A stretch of 7,243 bases of DNA from Dehalococcoidia bacterium (GCA_030603265.1 JAUVYD010000074.1:1-7243), one strand, 5' to 3'; counted from the stretch's first letter, positions 1 through 6,357 are shown. Notes: a model not told the origin generated them from the letters alone. A program made the numbers and translations.

Positions 1-19
1 TCACATCGGCTACTGTCAC
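1..19 (-). CDS. 5' end of a minus-strand gene cut by the left window edge
   Basis: Only the start is visible. On the minus strand an AGGAGG Shine-Dalgarno (33 down to 28) is followed by an 8-base spacer and a GTG start codon (19-17). The codons then read M-T-V-A-D-V before the window ends. The purine-rich stretch in front of the SD (about 50-28) is typical of a translation initiation region. Six codons do not allow a family assignment. It lies on the same strand as the histidine kinase, but the gap of about 600 bases argues that it has its own promoter. The start is inferred from SD quality and spacing alone; an alternative start just outside the window cannot be excluded. Confidence 0.6.
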
Positions 20-57
20 TGTTGGTTCCTCCTTTTCCTTTCTTCTTTTCGGGCGTC

Positions 58-89
58 CCGGCATCTCCGTTGGTGGAGATCTGCCCCGG
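58..89 (-). other. Stem-loop in the leader of the left-edge gene
   Basis: ATCTCC (63-68) and GGAGAT (75-80) form a perfect 6-bp stem with a 6-base loop. Outside it GGC (60-62) pairs with GCC (83-85) across a 2-base bulge, and further C/G pairs at 58-59 with 88-89 are possible. It lies about 25-55 bases upstream of the SD at 28-33. No U-run follows on either strand, so it is not a typical intrinsic terminator. It could be a leader-RNA element or an mRNA-stabilising hairpin. Confidence 0.4.
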
Positions 90-192
90 CCAGCACCCGG
101 GTCTCCGACCGGTCAAGAGCCGAATCCTGCGTCATACCACATCTGCTGCCACACAACCGCAGGCCGACTGCTACACGGAGGGCCAGCACCCG
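88..192. repeat. 12-bp direct repeat GGCCAGCACCCG, two copies
   Basis: Identical copies of GGCCAGCACCCG occur at 88-99 and 181-192, 93 bases apart start to start. Each is followed within a few bases by a CTCCG-containing segment (102-106 and 199-203), so the similarity extends loosely beyond the 12 exact bases. Both copies lie in the presumed leader or promoter region of the left-edge gene. They could be paired regulator sites or repeated elements of a structured RNA; chance is possible in GC-rich DNA. Confidence 0.4.
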
Positions 193-627
193 AAAGGACT
201 CCGCCTCCTTCACCTTTCCTGCATGACAGCCTGATGAGGCGGGTACAAATTCCCCCAGTGGTCTTTCGAGTGTAGAGTGGTGTGGTTCTATGCACAATCC
301 GCGAACACGCGTAGAAACCGTCCATCTTGCTGCGGAGTTGGCTAGGTATATTTACATAGACTGACTCTACGCTGGAGAAGCGAATTGTCTGCTGTGGTGC
401 AGGTTGGTGGATGCAATTGACGTCCATGTGACACATCTGTGCCTCGTTTGGCGAATGGAGGGAGCCATGCTGCCACCGGCGAAGCAGCGATTGCGTGCGC
501 CGATGTCAGCAGGCGGGCGCGGGAACCCGGAGCGCCGGGATGGAACCAGCCGCCACAGGCCACAGTCGTCCGCCGGCCCCAGGGGAGAGTGGGAGCGACA
601 TGTGGACTGCGGGGCGCCCGCGAGGAC

Positions 628-1791
628 TCAGTGCAGCGTGCTGCAACCAGGTGTCGGTACCGACGCCACGACGGATAGTGGCACGCAGAGGCTGACGGTG
701 GTGCCTGAATTCGGCCGCGACGTCAGTTGGAGGATCCCCACCAGCAGCGAGGCTCGCTCGTACATGCCCTGCAGTCCGAGGGCTCCCAATTGAGCAGCAG
801 CTCTCTCGCTGCCCGGGGTGTCGAAGCCCACGCCGTTGTCGGCTATGGTCAGCGAGAGCCACTCACCTTCTGCCTCGAGTTCCACGCTCACGGTCGTTGC
901 CTGCGAGTGACGCGCGATATTCTGGAGGGACTCCTGCGCTATCATGTAGAGGAGAAACTCCGACTCGCGTGTGAGTTCGGGCAGCGCGTCCTGCGCCCGG
1001 AATGTGACATCGCGCGTCGGCCCGCGTGTGCGGCTCAACAGCGACTCCAGCGCCGGGACAAGACCGCCGCTCTCGAGTTCGTCTGCCCGAAGGCGTCCAA
1101 TCATGTCACGCATGGCCTCGATGGTGGCCGACAATTCCTCTCGCAGTTGCTGCAACGTGTCTTGCGCGAGCGGTGTCAGGGTCCGCAACTCCTTCTTGAG
1201 GAGTCCGTCAACGGTCATCACTGCCGCAAGAAGGTCCTGGATGGTCCCGTCATGGAGCGTCCGCGCAATTCGCTTCCTCTCGCGCTCCCGACCGGACACT
1301 GCCCGCCGTACGCGGTCTCGAAGCGCGTGCTCACCACGGATATCGTGAGCGAGTACGAGTACCACAGGCTCGTCTGCTCCTGAATCAACGCGCCTTGCCA
1401 CGACTTCAACGTCAATCGAGGTACCGCTCCTTGACGCCAGCCGGCCTGGCGCACGCACGGTTTCCGCGCGGTCTCTGCCTCTGCGGAGCTGTTCCGTCAT
1501 AGCGTCCCAGGGGAAGGGGACTATGAGACTCCGGATGTCACCGCTCTCGAGCTTGGCTTTCGAGAAGCCTGTCAGCGTGACCGAGCGTCGATTGGCGTGC
1601 AATACTCTCCCCTTCGCGTCCAGGAGGAAGAGGGGACACTGGGCGCCTTCGAATAGCTCTAGCTGTCCATCTTCTCCGACTGCCACCGTCACACCCGCCT
1701 GTACGTCGTTCTTCCGCTCAAGGGCTGCGAGCCCGAACAGCAACAGGACCCGGTCAGGGTGAAACCCCGGAACGACCGGATGCGCCTGCAT
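628..1791 (-). CDS. Soluble PAS-domain sensor histidine kinase (NarL-partner, HPK7/HisKA_3 type)
   Basis: A 387-residue sensor kinase that should autophosphorylate on His and pass phosphate to the response regulator encoded just upstream. Order of domains: a short N-terminal segment, a PAS-like domain (about 45-150, with FLLDAKGRVLHANRRS near 55-70), a dimerisation/phosphoacceptor region with RIARTLHDGTIQDL (His180, the HDxxxQ form of HisKA_3), then the ATPase domain with N-box (QESLQNIARH, 286-295), D-box (DNGVGFD, 318-324) and G-box (GLQGMYERA, 339-347). All key residues are present. No hydrophobic segment long enough for a membrane helix is seen, so it is probably cytoplasmic, sensing an internal ligand or redox state; the ligand is unknown. 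The ATG at 1791 has no strong SD. An in-frame TGA about 40 bases upstream limits any extension. It follows the regulator after 72 bases on the same strand, so co-transcription is likely. Confidence 0.92.
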   Translation of the reverse strand: MQAHPVVPGFHPDRVLLLFGLAALERKNDVQAGVTVAVGEDGQLELFEGAQCPLFLLDAKGRVLHANRRSVTLTGFSKAKLESGDIRSLIVPFPWDAMTEQLRRGRDRAETVRAPGRLASRSGTSIDVEVVARRVDSGADEPVVLVLAHDIRGEHALRDRVRRAVSGRERERKRIARTLHDGTIQDLLAAVMTVDGLLKKELRTLTPLAQDTLQQLREELSATIEAMRDMIGRLRADELESGGLVPALESLLSRTRGPTRDVTFRAQDALPELTRESEFLLYMIAQESLQNIARHSQATTVSVELEAEGEWLSLTIADNGVGFDTPGSERAAAQLGALGLQGMYERASLLVGILQLTSRPNSGTTVSLCVPLSVVASVPTPGCSTLH

Positions 1792-1863
1792 CTGAGCCAG
1801 GGCGGTCCGGACCCGCAGGAGTGTTTGGACTCAGGGTTTGAATGCATTCCCGGTACAGAGTCA

Positions 1864-2517
1864 CTACGGCAAGTCATCGAGCGCCACCCAGCCTTGCCGA
1901 AGCGCGTGCAGCACGGCCATCGTCCTGCTGGAGACCTCCAGTTTCTTGAAGATGTTCAACATGTGTGCCTGTACCGTCCGCTCGCTGATGCTGAGCTCCG
2001 TCCCGACCCCCCTGTTCGTCTTGCCCGCACACACGAGGCGCAGTACCTCCATCTCCCGGGGGTTCAGCTTGCCGGCGCCAGTACGGCTTCGCATCTCTTG
2101 TCCCGTGAGCAACTGGAGCAGCTTCCCTGTCGGGGCCGCGTCTATCACGAGCTCGCCCGAAGAGACCAGCCGGATACTTCCGGCCAGTGTAGTCATATCG
2201 ACCTTCTTCAGCAGATAGCCCGATGCCCCGGAATGCAGTGCTCTCCTGACGTAGTCCGAACTGTCATATGCACTCAGCAGGAGGATTCTCGTTGAAGGCG
2301 AGGCTGCGACAATCCGGCGGCCGGCCTCGATGCCGTCGAGATGCGGCATTGAGATGTCGAGAATGGCCACCGCGGGTGTGTGCTGCGTCGCAAGCTGGAC
2401 CGCCTGCAGCCCGTCCTCTGCTTCGGCAACAACCTCCATGTCCGGCTCCTCCTCAATGAGGTGCCGCAGGCCCTGGCGGAACAGGGCATGATCATCTGCC
2501 AGCAGGACCGCAATCAT
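1864..2517 (-). CDS. NarL/FixJ-family response regulator (REC + LuxR-type HTH)
   Basis: A 217-residue transcription factor. The receiver domain (1 to about 120) has the acidic pair Asp8-Asp9 in VLLADDH, phospho-acceptor Asp54 in AILDISMP, Ser82 in LLLSAY and Lys104 in GYLLKK. The C-terminal LuxR-type HTH starts at LNPREMEVL (151-159) and contains the recognition-helix region SISERTVQAHMLNIFKKL (176-193). Length and order are standard for the family. The ATG at 2517 was chosen because it gives the usual MIxVLLADDH beginning and lies 11 bases after the SD AAGGAGGAG (2537-2529). An in-frame ATG at 2559 would lie upstream of the predicted transcription start. The kinase gene follows after 72 bases and is the obvious partner. 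Target genes are unknown; its own promoter and the divergent DUF362 gene are candidates. Confidence 0.94.
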   Translation of the reverse strand: MIAVLLADDHALFRQGLRHLIEEEPDMEVVAEAEDGLQAVQLATQHTPAVAILDISMPHLDGIEAGRRIVAASPSTRILLLSAYDSSDYVRRALHSGASGYLLKKVDMTTLAGSIRLVSSGELVIDAAPTGKLLQLLTGQEMRSRTGAGKLNPREMEVLRLVCAGKTNRGVGTELSISERTVQAHMLNIFKKLEVSSRTMAVLHALRQGWVALDDLP

Positions 2518-2557
2518 GGCGACCAGTACTCCTCCTTGCGTAGGTCGAATTGCCAGC

Positions 2558-2586
2558 ACTATAAGCGTCTATGCTTATGTTGTCCA
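2558..2586 (-). promoter_or_regulatory. Sigma70-type promoter of the response regulator-kinase operon
   Basis: Read on the minus strand: -35 TGGACA (2586-2581, 5 of 6 to consensus), an exactly 17-base spacer, and -10 TATAGT (2563-2558, 5 of 6). Transcription would start near 2551, leaving a leader of about 33 bases that contains the SD. The spacer carries an inverted repeat that overlaps the -10 (separate entry), suggesting regulation. Confidence 0.65.
2561..2578. repeat. Inverted repeat inside the operon promoter, candidate operator
   Basis: ATAAGC (2561-2566) and GCTTAT (2573-2578) are perfect 6-base arms separated by 6 bases. The right arm lies in the spacer and the left arm overlaps the -10 hexamer of the promoter at 2558-2586. 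The position suits a dimeric DNA-binding protein such as the adjacent NarL-type regulator; that partner is inferred. Confidence 0.5.
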
Positions 2587-2937
2587 GTGGGCGCACGACA
2601 AATCGCGGATTGCCTGGAGAAAGACTGCCCGATTTCTTGTCCCTGCAGGCCATTCTCCCGCGGAATTGTCATCGATTGTCGGTGCCAACAGCCTGCACGG
2701 CGGGTCGCAGGGCCGCGTGGAGCTCCTGCCGTGGTCGACCCAGCATGGAACGCAGTCCGTGAGGGAGCCGCAGGGCGCTGTGCGGCGAAGCGGAGTGACG
2801 AGATGCTGCACATGCACGCGTGAACGTGAAGTGATACCAGTCTGTTACAGTGGTGTGCGCTACTTCGGCCCGTGGGGCGCAGATCGGGAAACAGGACGGC
2901 GGTTCGAAGTGCGTCGTGAACTAAGGAGGCAATCTCG
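2587..2937. other. Intergenic region upstream of the DUF362 gene
   Basis: About 350 bases between divergent genes. No open frame here carries a recognisable domain or good start signals. An 8-bp palindrome CACGCGTG lies at 2815-2822. A weak extended -10-like sequence TGTTACAGT lies at 2843-2851 on the plus strand without a convincing -35. The SD of the DUF362 gene is at 2923-2929. The segment probably carries the DUF362 promoter and a leader, but no promoter can be called with confidence. Confidence 0.4.
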
Positions 2938-4173
2938 ATGTCCAACAGAGTCGCTATCAGCAGAGTCCGGGACGGAGATATTGAATCCGCTGTTCGTGAT
3001 GCGGTCGACCTCGCCGGAGGATTCGAGCAGCGAGTTGCCGCGGGCTCGCGGGTGCTCATCAAGCCGAATCTGTGCAAGGCTGCTCGCCGGGGGAGCGGTT
3101 TCGTGACGGATGCGGGCGTCGTTGAGGCGGTTGCGAAGCTCGTGCTGGAGATGAGTCCTGCGTCCGTCGTTATCGCCGAAGGCGCGATGGCGGGCTACGA
3201 CTCGGAAGGATATCCGACCGACGATGCACTCGTGGCGACCGGAGTGGCTGCCGTGGGGCGGCGTCTGGGTGTGGAGGTGCGCAACCTGAACGTCGATACG
3301 TGGGAGGAGGTGGAGATACCCGGGGCGCTCGTCCTGGACAGGATCAAGATAGCCACGACGGTACTTGAGAGCGATGTTATCATCAGCGTTCCGGTACTGA
3401 AAACACATCTCAGGACGAATGTCACGCTCTCGCTGAAGAACATGAACGGTGCGATGCCGGGCGCGGAGAAGCGCAAGAGCCATCGCGTGGGGCTGGACCA
3501 GGCCATTGCCGATCTCAACTCGGTCATCGGCCCTCACTATGCCATCATCGACGCAACGGTGGGTATGGAGGGCACATGGCAGATACCTGAGGATAGCAGG
3601 CAGATGGGCCTCATCGTTGCCGGCGGCGACCCGGTGTACGTGGACGTGGTTGGCGCAGCGCTCATGGGAATCGACCCGGCACAGGTCATGCACCTTCAAC
3701 TTGCCGCAAAACGAGAGGGCAAACAGGCGGCTCTGTCGGCCGTAGATGTTGTGGGCGAAGACGTGGCTGACTGCCGCCAGTCGTTCAGGGGCGCCTTTGA
3801 TGTGTTCCGGTCGCGGTTTCCACAGATGGACATCGTGTTGGGCGAGGGCGCGTGTAGCGGCTGCACCGCCGAGCTTGTGAGTGCCTTGAGCTATATGGGC
3901 AAGGCGGGCTTTGGTGAGCAGATGGAGGGACTGACCGTGGTTGTTGGGAAGCCGCCGCTTGTTGCTATCGCTGGCAAGGCGGTTGCCGTGGGCGATTGCG
4001 CGAAAGGAATGTCGGACGGGGCTGTCCACGTGCCCGGTTGTCCGCCAGGCGACCGCGACATCATCCACGGGCTATGTGAGGCCTGCGGCGCCGACGAGGG
4101 ACTGGTTCTCGCGACGATGGAGCAGACGCGTGAGAAGCTCTGGGCCGATTCTGCAGCCGTACTGCAGCGCTAG
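2938..4173 (+). CDS. DUF362-family protein with C-terminal hydrogenase-small-subunit-like cysteine module
   Basis: A 411-residue soluble protein with no signal peptide. Residues 1 to about 260 match the DUF362 (PF04015) pattern: RVLIKPNL (38-45), a cluster around SVPVLKTHLRTNVTLSLKN (150-168) followed by NGAMPG, IDATVGMEG (204-212), and GGDPVYVDVVGAALMGIDP (229-247). The function of this family is not established. The C-terminal part differs from the 2[4Fe-4S] ferredoxin domain often attached to DUF362. It has GACSGCTAEL (Cys306, Cys309), VGDCAKG (Cys354) and HVPGCPP (Cys368), a pattern like the proximal [4Fe-4S] ligands of [NiFe]-hydrogenase small subunits and NuoB relatives. An extra CxxC follows (Cys380, Cys383). 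A cluster-binding or redox role is inferred. The start is firm: AAGGAGG at 2923-2929 with an 8-base spacer. It converges with the MBL-fold gene downstream. Confidence 0.88.
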   Translation: MSNRVAISRVRDGDIESAVRDAVDLAGGFEQRVAAGSRVLIKPNLCKAARRGSGFVTDAGVVEAVAKLVLEMSPASVVIAEGAMAGYDSEGYPTDDALVATGVAAVGRRLGVEVRNLNVDTWEEVEIPGALVLDRIKIATTVLESDVIISVPVLKTHLRTNVTLSLKNMNGAMPGAEKRKSHRVGLDQAIADLNSVIGPHYAIIDATVGMEGTWQIPEDSRQMGLIVAGGDPVYVDVVGAALMGIDPAQVMHLQLAAKREGKQAALSAVDVVGEDVADCRQSFRGAFDVFRSRFPQMDIVLGEGACSGCTAELVSALSYMGKAGFGEQMEGLTVVVGKPPLVAIAGKAVAVGDCAKGMSDGAVHVPGCPPGDRDIIHGLCEACGADEGLVLATMEQTREKLWADSAAVLQR

Positions 4174-4206
4174 GCTTGTCTGCTCCAGCGCCATCGTGAC
4201 ACTGGA

Positions 4207-4248
4207 CCCCGCACGGGCGTGTTGGCCCCGTGCGAGGTGTGCGCACCT
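4207..4248. terminator. Tandem stem-loops between convergent genes, possible bidirectional terminator
   Basis: The 96-base convergent gap contains CGCACGGG (4210-4217) pairing with CCCGTGCG (4227-4234) over a 9-base loop, directly followed by AGGTG (4235-4239) pairing with CACCT (4244-4248) over a TGCG loop. There is no T-run on either strand, so a canonical intrinsic terminator is not shown. The position between two converging genes supports a role in 3'-end formation. Confidence 0.4.
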
Positions 4249-4269
4249 CCTGTGTTGAGGGAGAGTGCC

Positions 4270-5187
4270 TTACGTGAACCGGATGACATTGCCGGCATTG
4301 TTGTGGAAGAAGACCTTGTCTCCGAGGGCCACAGACAGCTTCGCAGCAGAGGCCAGGCCGGTGCAGTGTGAAACCCCGACCTTCTCCACCTTGAGCCGCT
4401 TCAGCTCCGCGATTGTGCTCTCCATCTGGTACTCGGAGGCACTGACGAGATGCGTTCCGCCGACGACCATGTGGACCTTTTCCATGCCCGTTAGCTGCTG
4501 TGCATGGTGGATTATGTTCATCATGCCCCTATGGGCGCAGCCGAGGATCACGATGAGGCCCAGCTCCGTCTTCACGTAGAGAGACGCGTCGTCGTTCAGC
4601 GGGTCGGGCACGAAGGAGGCATCGCCATCCGAGTATCTGCCTTCTCCTTCCTTCAGGAAGCAGATGGGCGCTATCTTTTCATAGTCGTTCAGCATGGGGA
4701 CTTCGCCACTCCAGACGATGTCGTCCGTCAGCCAGACGGGCTCACGGCTCTCCACGAAGCGGGCTCCCTGCCGCTCTTCGAGTTCTGCCTTGACGAATGG
4801 TATCCCACGGTAGCTGTACGCCGGGTCGAAGTGCTTGATGTACTTCGGGCCCCAGACCTCCGGGTGGGCGACAATCTCAATCTCGCGCTTGTTTGGCTCC
4901 AGGAAGTTCGAGTGGCCCACGGTCCTGCGCATAAGCTCCAGAACGTCGCGAAGCCCTCCCGTGTGGTCGACGTGACCGTGACTGAGGGCCATCTTGTCGA
5001 CCTTCGCGAGGTCTATGCCCATCGCGGCAGCGTTGTAGGTGGCGGAGACGCGCAACCCGGTGTCGAACAGCAGGTTGAATCCATCGGCCTCTATGAGCAT
5101 GCTCCAGCCCCACTCTCCCAGCACCCAGAGCCACTTGGCGGTGTTCTCGCTCAGTGTCACAAGTCGCAGTTTCTTCGGGCTAATCAT
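4270..5187 (-). CDS. MBL-fold metallo-hydrolase, COG1237 / MJ0301-like
   Basis: A 305-residue metallo-beta-lactamase-fold protein. Visible motifs in order: LLFDTG (39-44), the metal-binding LSHGHVDHTGGL (68-79; His70, His72, Asp74, His75), ILGCAHRGMMNII (214-226; His219), VVGGTHL (241-247) and VSHCTG (272-277; His274). The layout FDTG, then SHGHxDHTGGL, then GCAH, then GGxH is that of the COG1237 subfamily. That family is often annotated as the methanopterin-pathway 7,8-dihydropterin-6-methyl-4-(ribofuranosyl)aminobenzene 5'-phosphate synthase after the archaeal MJ0301; no methanopterin gene is visible here, so substrate transfer is unsafe. It has no signal peptide and should act in the cytoplasm with one or two metal ions. 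The start ATG at 5187 has AAGGGGG (5202-5196) 8 bases upstream. It follows the SDR gene by 36 bases, so one transcript is likely. Confidence 0.9.
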   Translation of the reverse strand: MISPKKLRLVTLSENTAKWLWVLGEWGWSMLIEADGFNLLFDTGLRVSATYNAAAMGIDLAKVDKMALSHGHVDHTGGLRDVLELMRRTVGHSNFLEPNKREIEIVAHPEVWGPKYIKHFDPAYSYRGIPFVKAELEERQGARFVESREPVWLTDDIVWSGEVPMLNDYEKIAPICFLKEGEGRYSDGDASFVPDPLNDDASLYVKTELGLIVILGCAHRGMMNIIHHAQQLTGMEKVHMVVGGTHLVSASEYQMESTIAELKRLKVEKVGVSHCTGLASAAKLSVALGDKVFFHNNAGNVIRFT

Positions 5188-5223
5188 TCGATGTTCCCCC
5201 TTCTTTACTTGAGGTTTATCGGA

Positions 5224-6177
5224 CTATGGATAGAGGTCCGTGTGTGCTTCCAGTGTGGCAATGAAGTCGCGCACCGCGGTATCCCAATCGTACTCCGAGC
5301 GCCAGCCCCAGTCCTTCCTGGCTCGAGAGTCGTCGACGTACTTCGGCAGGCTGCGGACCAGTCCGGCAATCCTCTCGTCTGCGAGCAACTCGATTCGTGC
5401 CCCCGGCACGAGTTTCCTGACTGCCTCCGCCATGTCTCCTGCAGTCAGGGAGAATCCGTTGATGCTGTACACGCGACGTTTCAGTTGCGACGACTCAGCG
5501 TCTCTCAACATGGCAAGGCAGCGTGTCACGTCCCTGATGTAGATGAAAGGCAGCCGGGCGCTGTCCTCTATCGGCAGGCGGCACAGTCTACCCCTGACGG
5601 ACTCGTGCACCATCAGGCTCGGATAGGCGGCGAGGCCTTCGCGACGCCCCGGGCCGCAGATGGCCGGCAGGCTCGCGCAGCGGAATTCGATGCCAAACCT
5701 GTGGTGGTAGTACTCGCCGAGTCGCTCGCCGAATATCTTGGTGGCTGCGTATATCTGAGAGGGGTTGGATTGGAAGACATCCTCGTTGACAGTCTCCGGC
5801 GCGCCCGGGCCATAGGTGGCTATGCCTGTGAGGAACAGTACGGGACCGATACCGAATATCCGTGCGGCCTCGAGGACGTGGTACGTGCCGTTAGCGTTCG
5901 CGTCGTACGCAGCCCACGGGTTCGCCTCGGCGGGCATGCTTATCATGGCCCCAAGGTGGTAGATGCAGTCAACTTTCTGTGCGCGGACTACCTCCAGCAC
6001 CTCGGTGAGGCGGCCGAGGTCTCCTCGCACGACGCTGACGGAGTCGCGGATGTCCTCGGGCGGGCCGGAAGCAGAGGCGACGTCGAAGAGAACGACCTCT
6101 TCGCCTCTCGCCAGCAGATGTCTGGCAAGGTTGCGGCCCACGTAGCCGAGGCCGCCGGTTATGAGGTTCCTGCTCAT
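5224..6177 (-). CDS. NAD(P)-dependent extended SDR, epimerase/dehydrogenase family
   Basis: A 317-residue extended short-chain dehydrogenase/reductase. The N-terminal Rossmann motif GGLGYVG (8-14) binds the dinucleotide; FDVAS follows beta-2 (acidic Asp32, favouring NAD over NADP), then RGDLGR (51-56) and YHLGAMIS (73-80). The active-site region has LTGIATYGP (116-124; Thr in place of the common Ser) and YAATK (Tyr143, Lys147). The C-terminal part contains PFIYIRDVTRCL (210-221) and DDSRARKDWGW (282-292), a feature shared with threonine-dehydrogenase-like and UDP-sugar-epimerase-like members. The substrate could be a nucleotide sugar or a small hydroxy acid; it cannot be decided. The open frame extends upstream to 6411, but the start at 6177 is chosen because it begins just before the Rossmann motif and has AGGAGGTGA (6188-6180) in front. 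First gene of a probable two-gene operon. Confidence 0.9.
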   Translation of the reverse strand: MSRNLITGGLGYVGRNLARHLLARGEEVVLFDVASASGPPEDIRDSVSVVRGDLGRLTEVLEVVRAQKVDCIYHLGAMISMPAEANPWAAYDANANGTYHVLEAARIFGIGPVLFLTGIATYGPGAPETVNEDVFQSNPSQIYAATKIFGERLGEYYHHRFGIEFRCASLPAICGPGRREGLAAYPSLMVHESVRGRLCRLPIEDSARLPFIYIRDVTRCLAMLRDAESSQLKRRVYSINGFSLTAGDMAEAVRKLVPGARIELLADERIAGLVRSLPKYVDDSRARKDWGWRSEYDWDTAVRDFIATLEAHTDLYP

Positions 6178-6239
6178 TGTCACCTCCTCAAAGGCATACG
6201 CACGGTTGAGCTGGCTGTTGCCTGTGCATCGTGGTCTGC

Positions 6240-6260
6240 CACCGCCGCGTACCGGCGGTG
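6240..6260 (-). other. Hairpin in the SDR operon leader
   Basis: CACCGCCG (6240-6247) and CGGCGGTG (6253-6260) are perfect 8-base complementary arms around a 5-base loop. The element lies about 50 bases upstream of the SDR SD, inside the leader predicted from the promoter at 6329-6357. It lacks a following U-run. It may be an RNA structure or a protein-binding dyad. Confidence 0.5.
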
Positions 6261-6298
6261 AGATCGGGATGACGCACGGTGTGTTGCCGAGTGCCCTT

Positions 6299-6325
6299 CC
6301 CGGACTATCTCGTTGGCAGTCCGGG
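6299..6325 (-). other. Inverted repeat at the predicted transcription start of the SDR operon
   Basis: CCCGGACT (6299-6306) and AGTCCGGG (6318-6325) are perfect 8-base arms with an 11-base gap. The right end lies just downstream of the -10 at 6334-6329, so the repeat covers about +1 to +25 of the minus-strand transcript. This is a common place for a repressor operator; it would also fold as a 5'-terminal hairpin in the RNA. The two possibilities cannot be separated here. Confidence 0.5.
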
Positions 6326-6328
6326 GCA

Positions 6329-6357
6329 ATTCTGGCTCTGGCGGAGGTTGATGTCAA
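6329..6357 (-). promoter_or_regulatory. Sigma70-type promoter of the SDR-MBL operon
   Basis: On the minus strand a perfect -35 TTGACA (6357-6352) is followed by a 17-base spacer and -10 CAGAAT (6334-6329, 4 of 6 to consensus). Transcription would begin near 6322, giving a leader of about 145 bases before the SDR start with the two inverted repeats listed separately. Confidence 0.6.

Larger units (their letters stand above)
20..627. other. Gene-poor region upstream of the left-edge gene
   Basis: About 600 bases between the kinase stop codon and the left-edge gene. No reading frame here has a recognisable domain; the short open frames on both strands encode Arg/Pro/Ser-rich sequences typical of non-coding GC-rich DNA. 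What is visible: a hairpin at 58-89, a 12-bp direct repeat (88-99 and 181-192), a small AT-rich island at 347-359 that could carry a promoter (no credible -35/-10 pair found), and a short GC hairpin at 609-621 (GCGGG/CCCGC, 3-base loop) just past the kinase stop, which lacks a T-tract. The minus-strand segment from about 350 to 34 is best seen as promoter and 5' leader of the left-edge gene; that role is inferred. Confidence 0.5.

Noticed and set aside
88..116. Minus-strand TTGACC (116-111) as a -35 for the left-edge gene
   Set aside because: No -10-like hexamer lies at 16-18 bases downstream; the expected place reads CTGGCC.
236..260. Sequence resembling a tRNA T-arm (GGGTACAAATTCCC)
   Set aside because: The 5-bp stem does not form properly and no anticodon or acceptor stem can be built around it.
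16..297. Minus-strand 93-codon frame upstream of the left-edge gene
   Set aside because: Arg- and Cys-rich with no domain; it overlaps the hairpin, the repeat and the SD of the left-edge gene, so it is better read as leader.
404..793. Plus-strand frame with an internal ATG at 467 preceded by a GGAGG-like sequence
   Set aside because: The product is Arg/Pro/Ser-rich without motifs and its 3' part is antisense to the kinase gene; the SD-like sequence is probably chance.
2518..2559. Longer response regulator start at ATG 2559
   Set aside because: It would add 14 residues before the conserved receiver beginning, and it lies upstream of the transcription start predicted from the promoter at 2558-2586; the SD at 2529-2537 fits the start at 2517.
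2860..4068. A 402-codon open frame on the minus strand opposite the DUF362 gene
   Set aside because: Its protein is rich in His and Arg with no domain, and it is antisense to a gene with clear family motifs and a perfect SD.
4504..6261. A 585-codon open frame on the plus strand opposite the MBL and SDR genes
   Set aside because: It runs antisense across two well-supported genes and the space between them, has no recognisable motif, and is the kind of long open frame that high-GC codon usage creates on the opposite strand.
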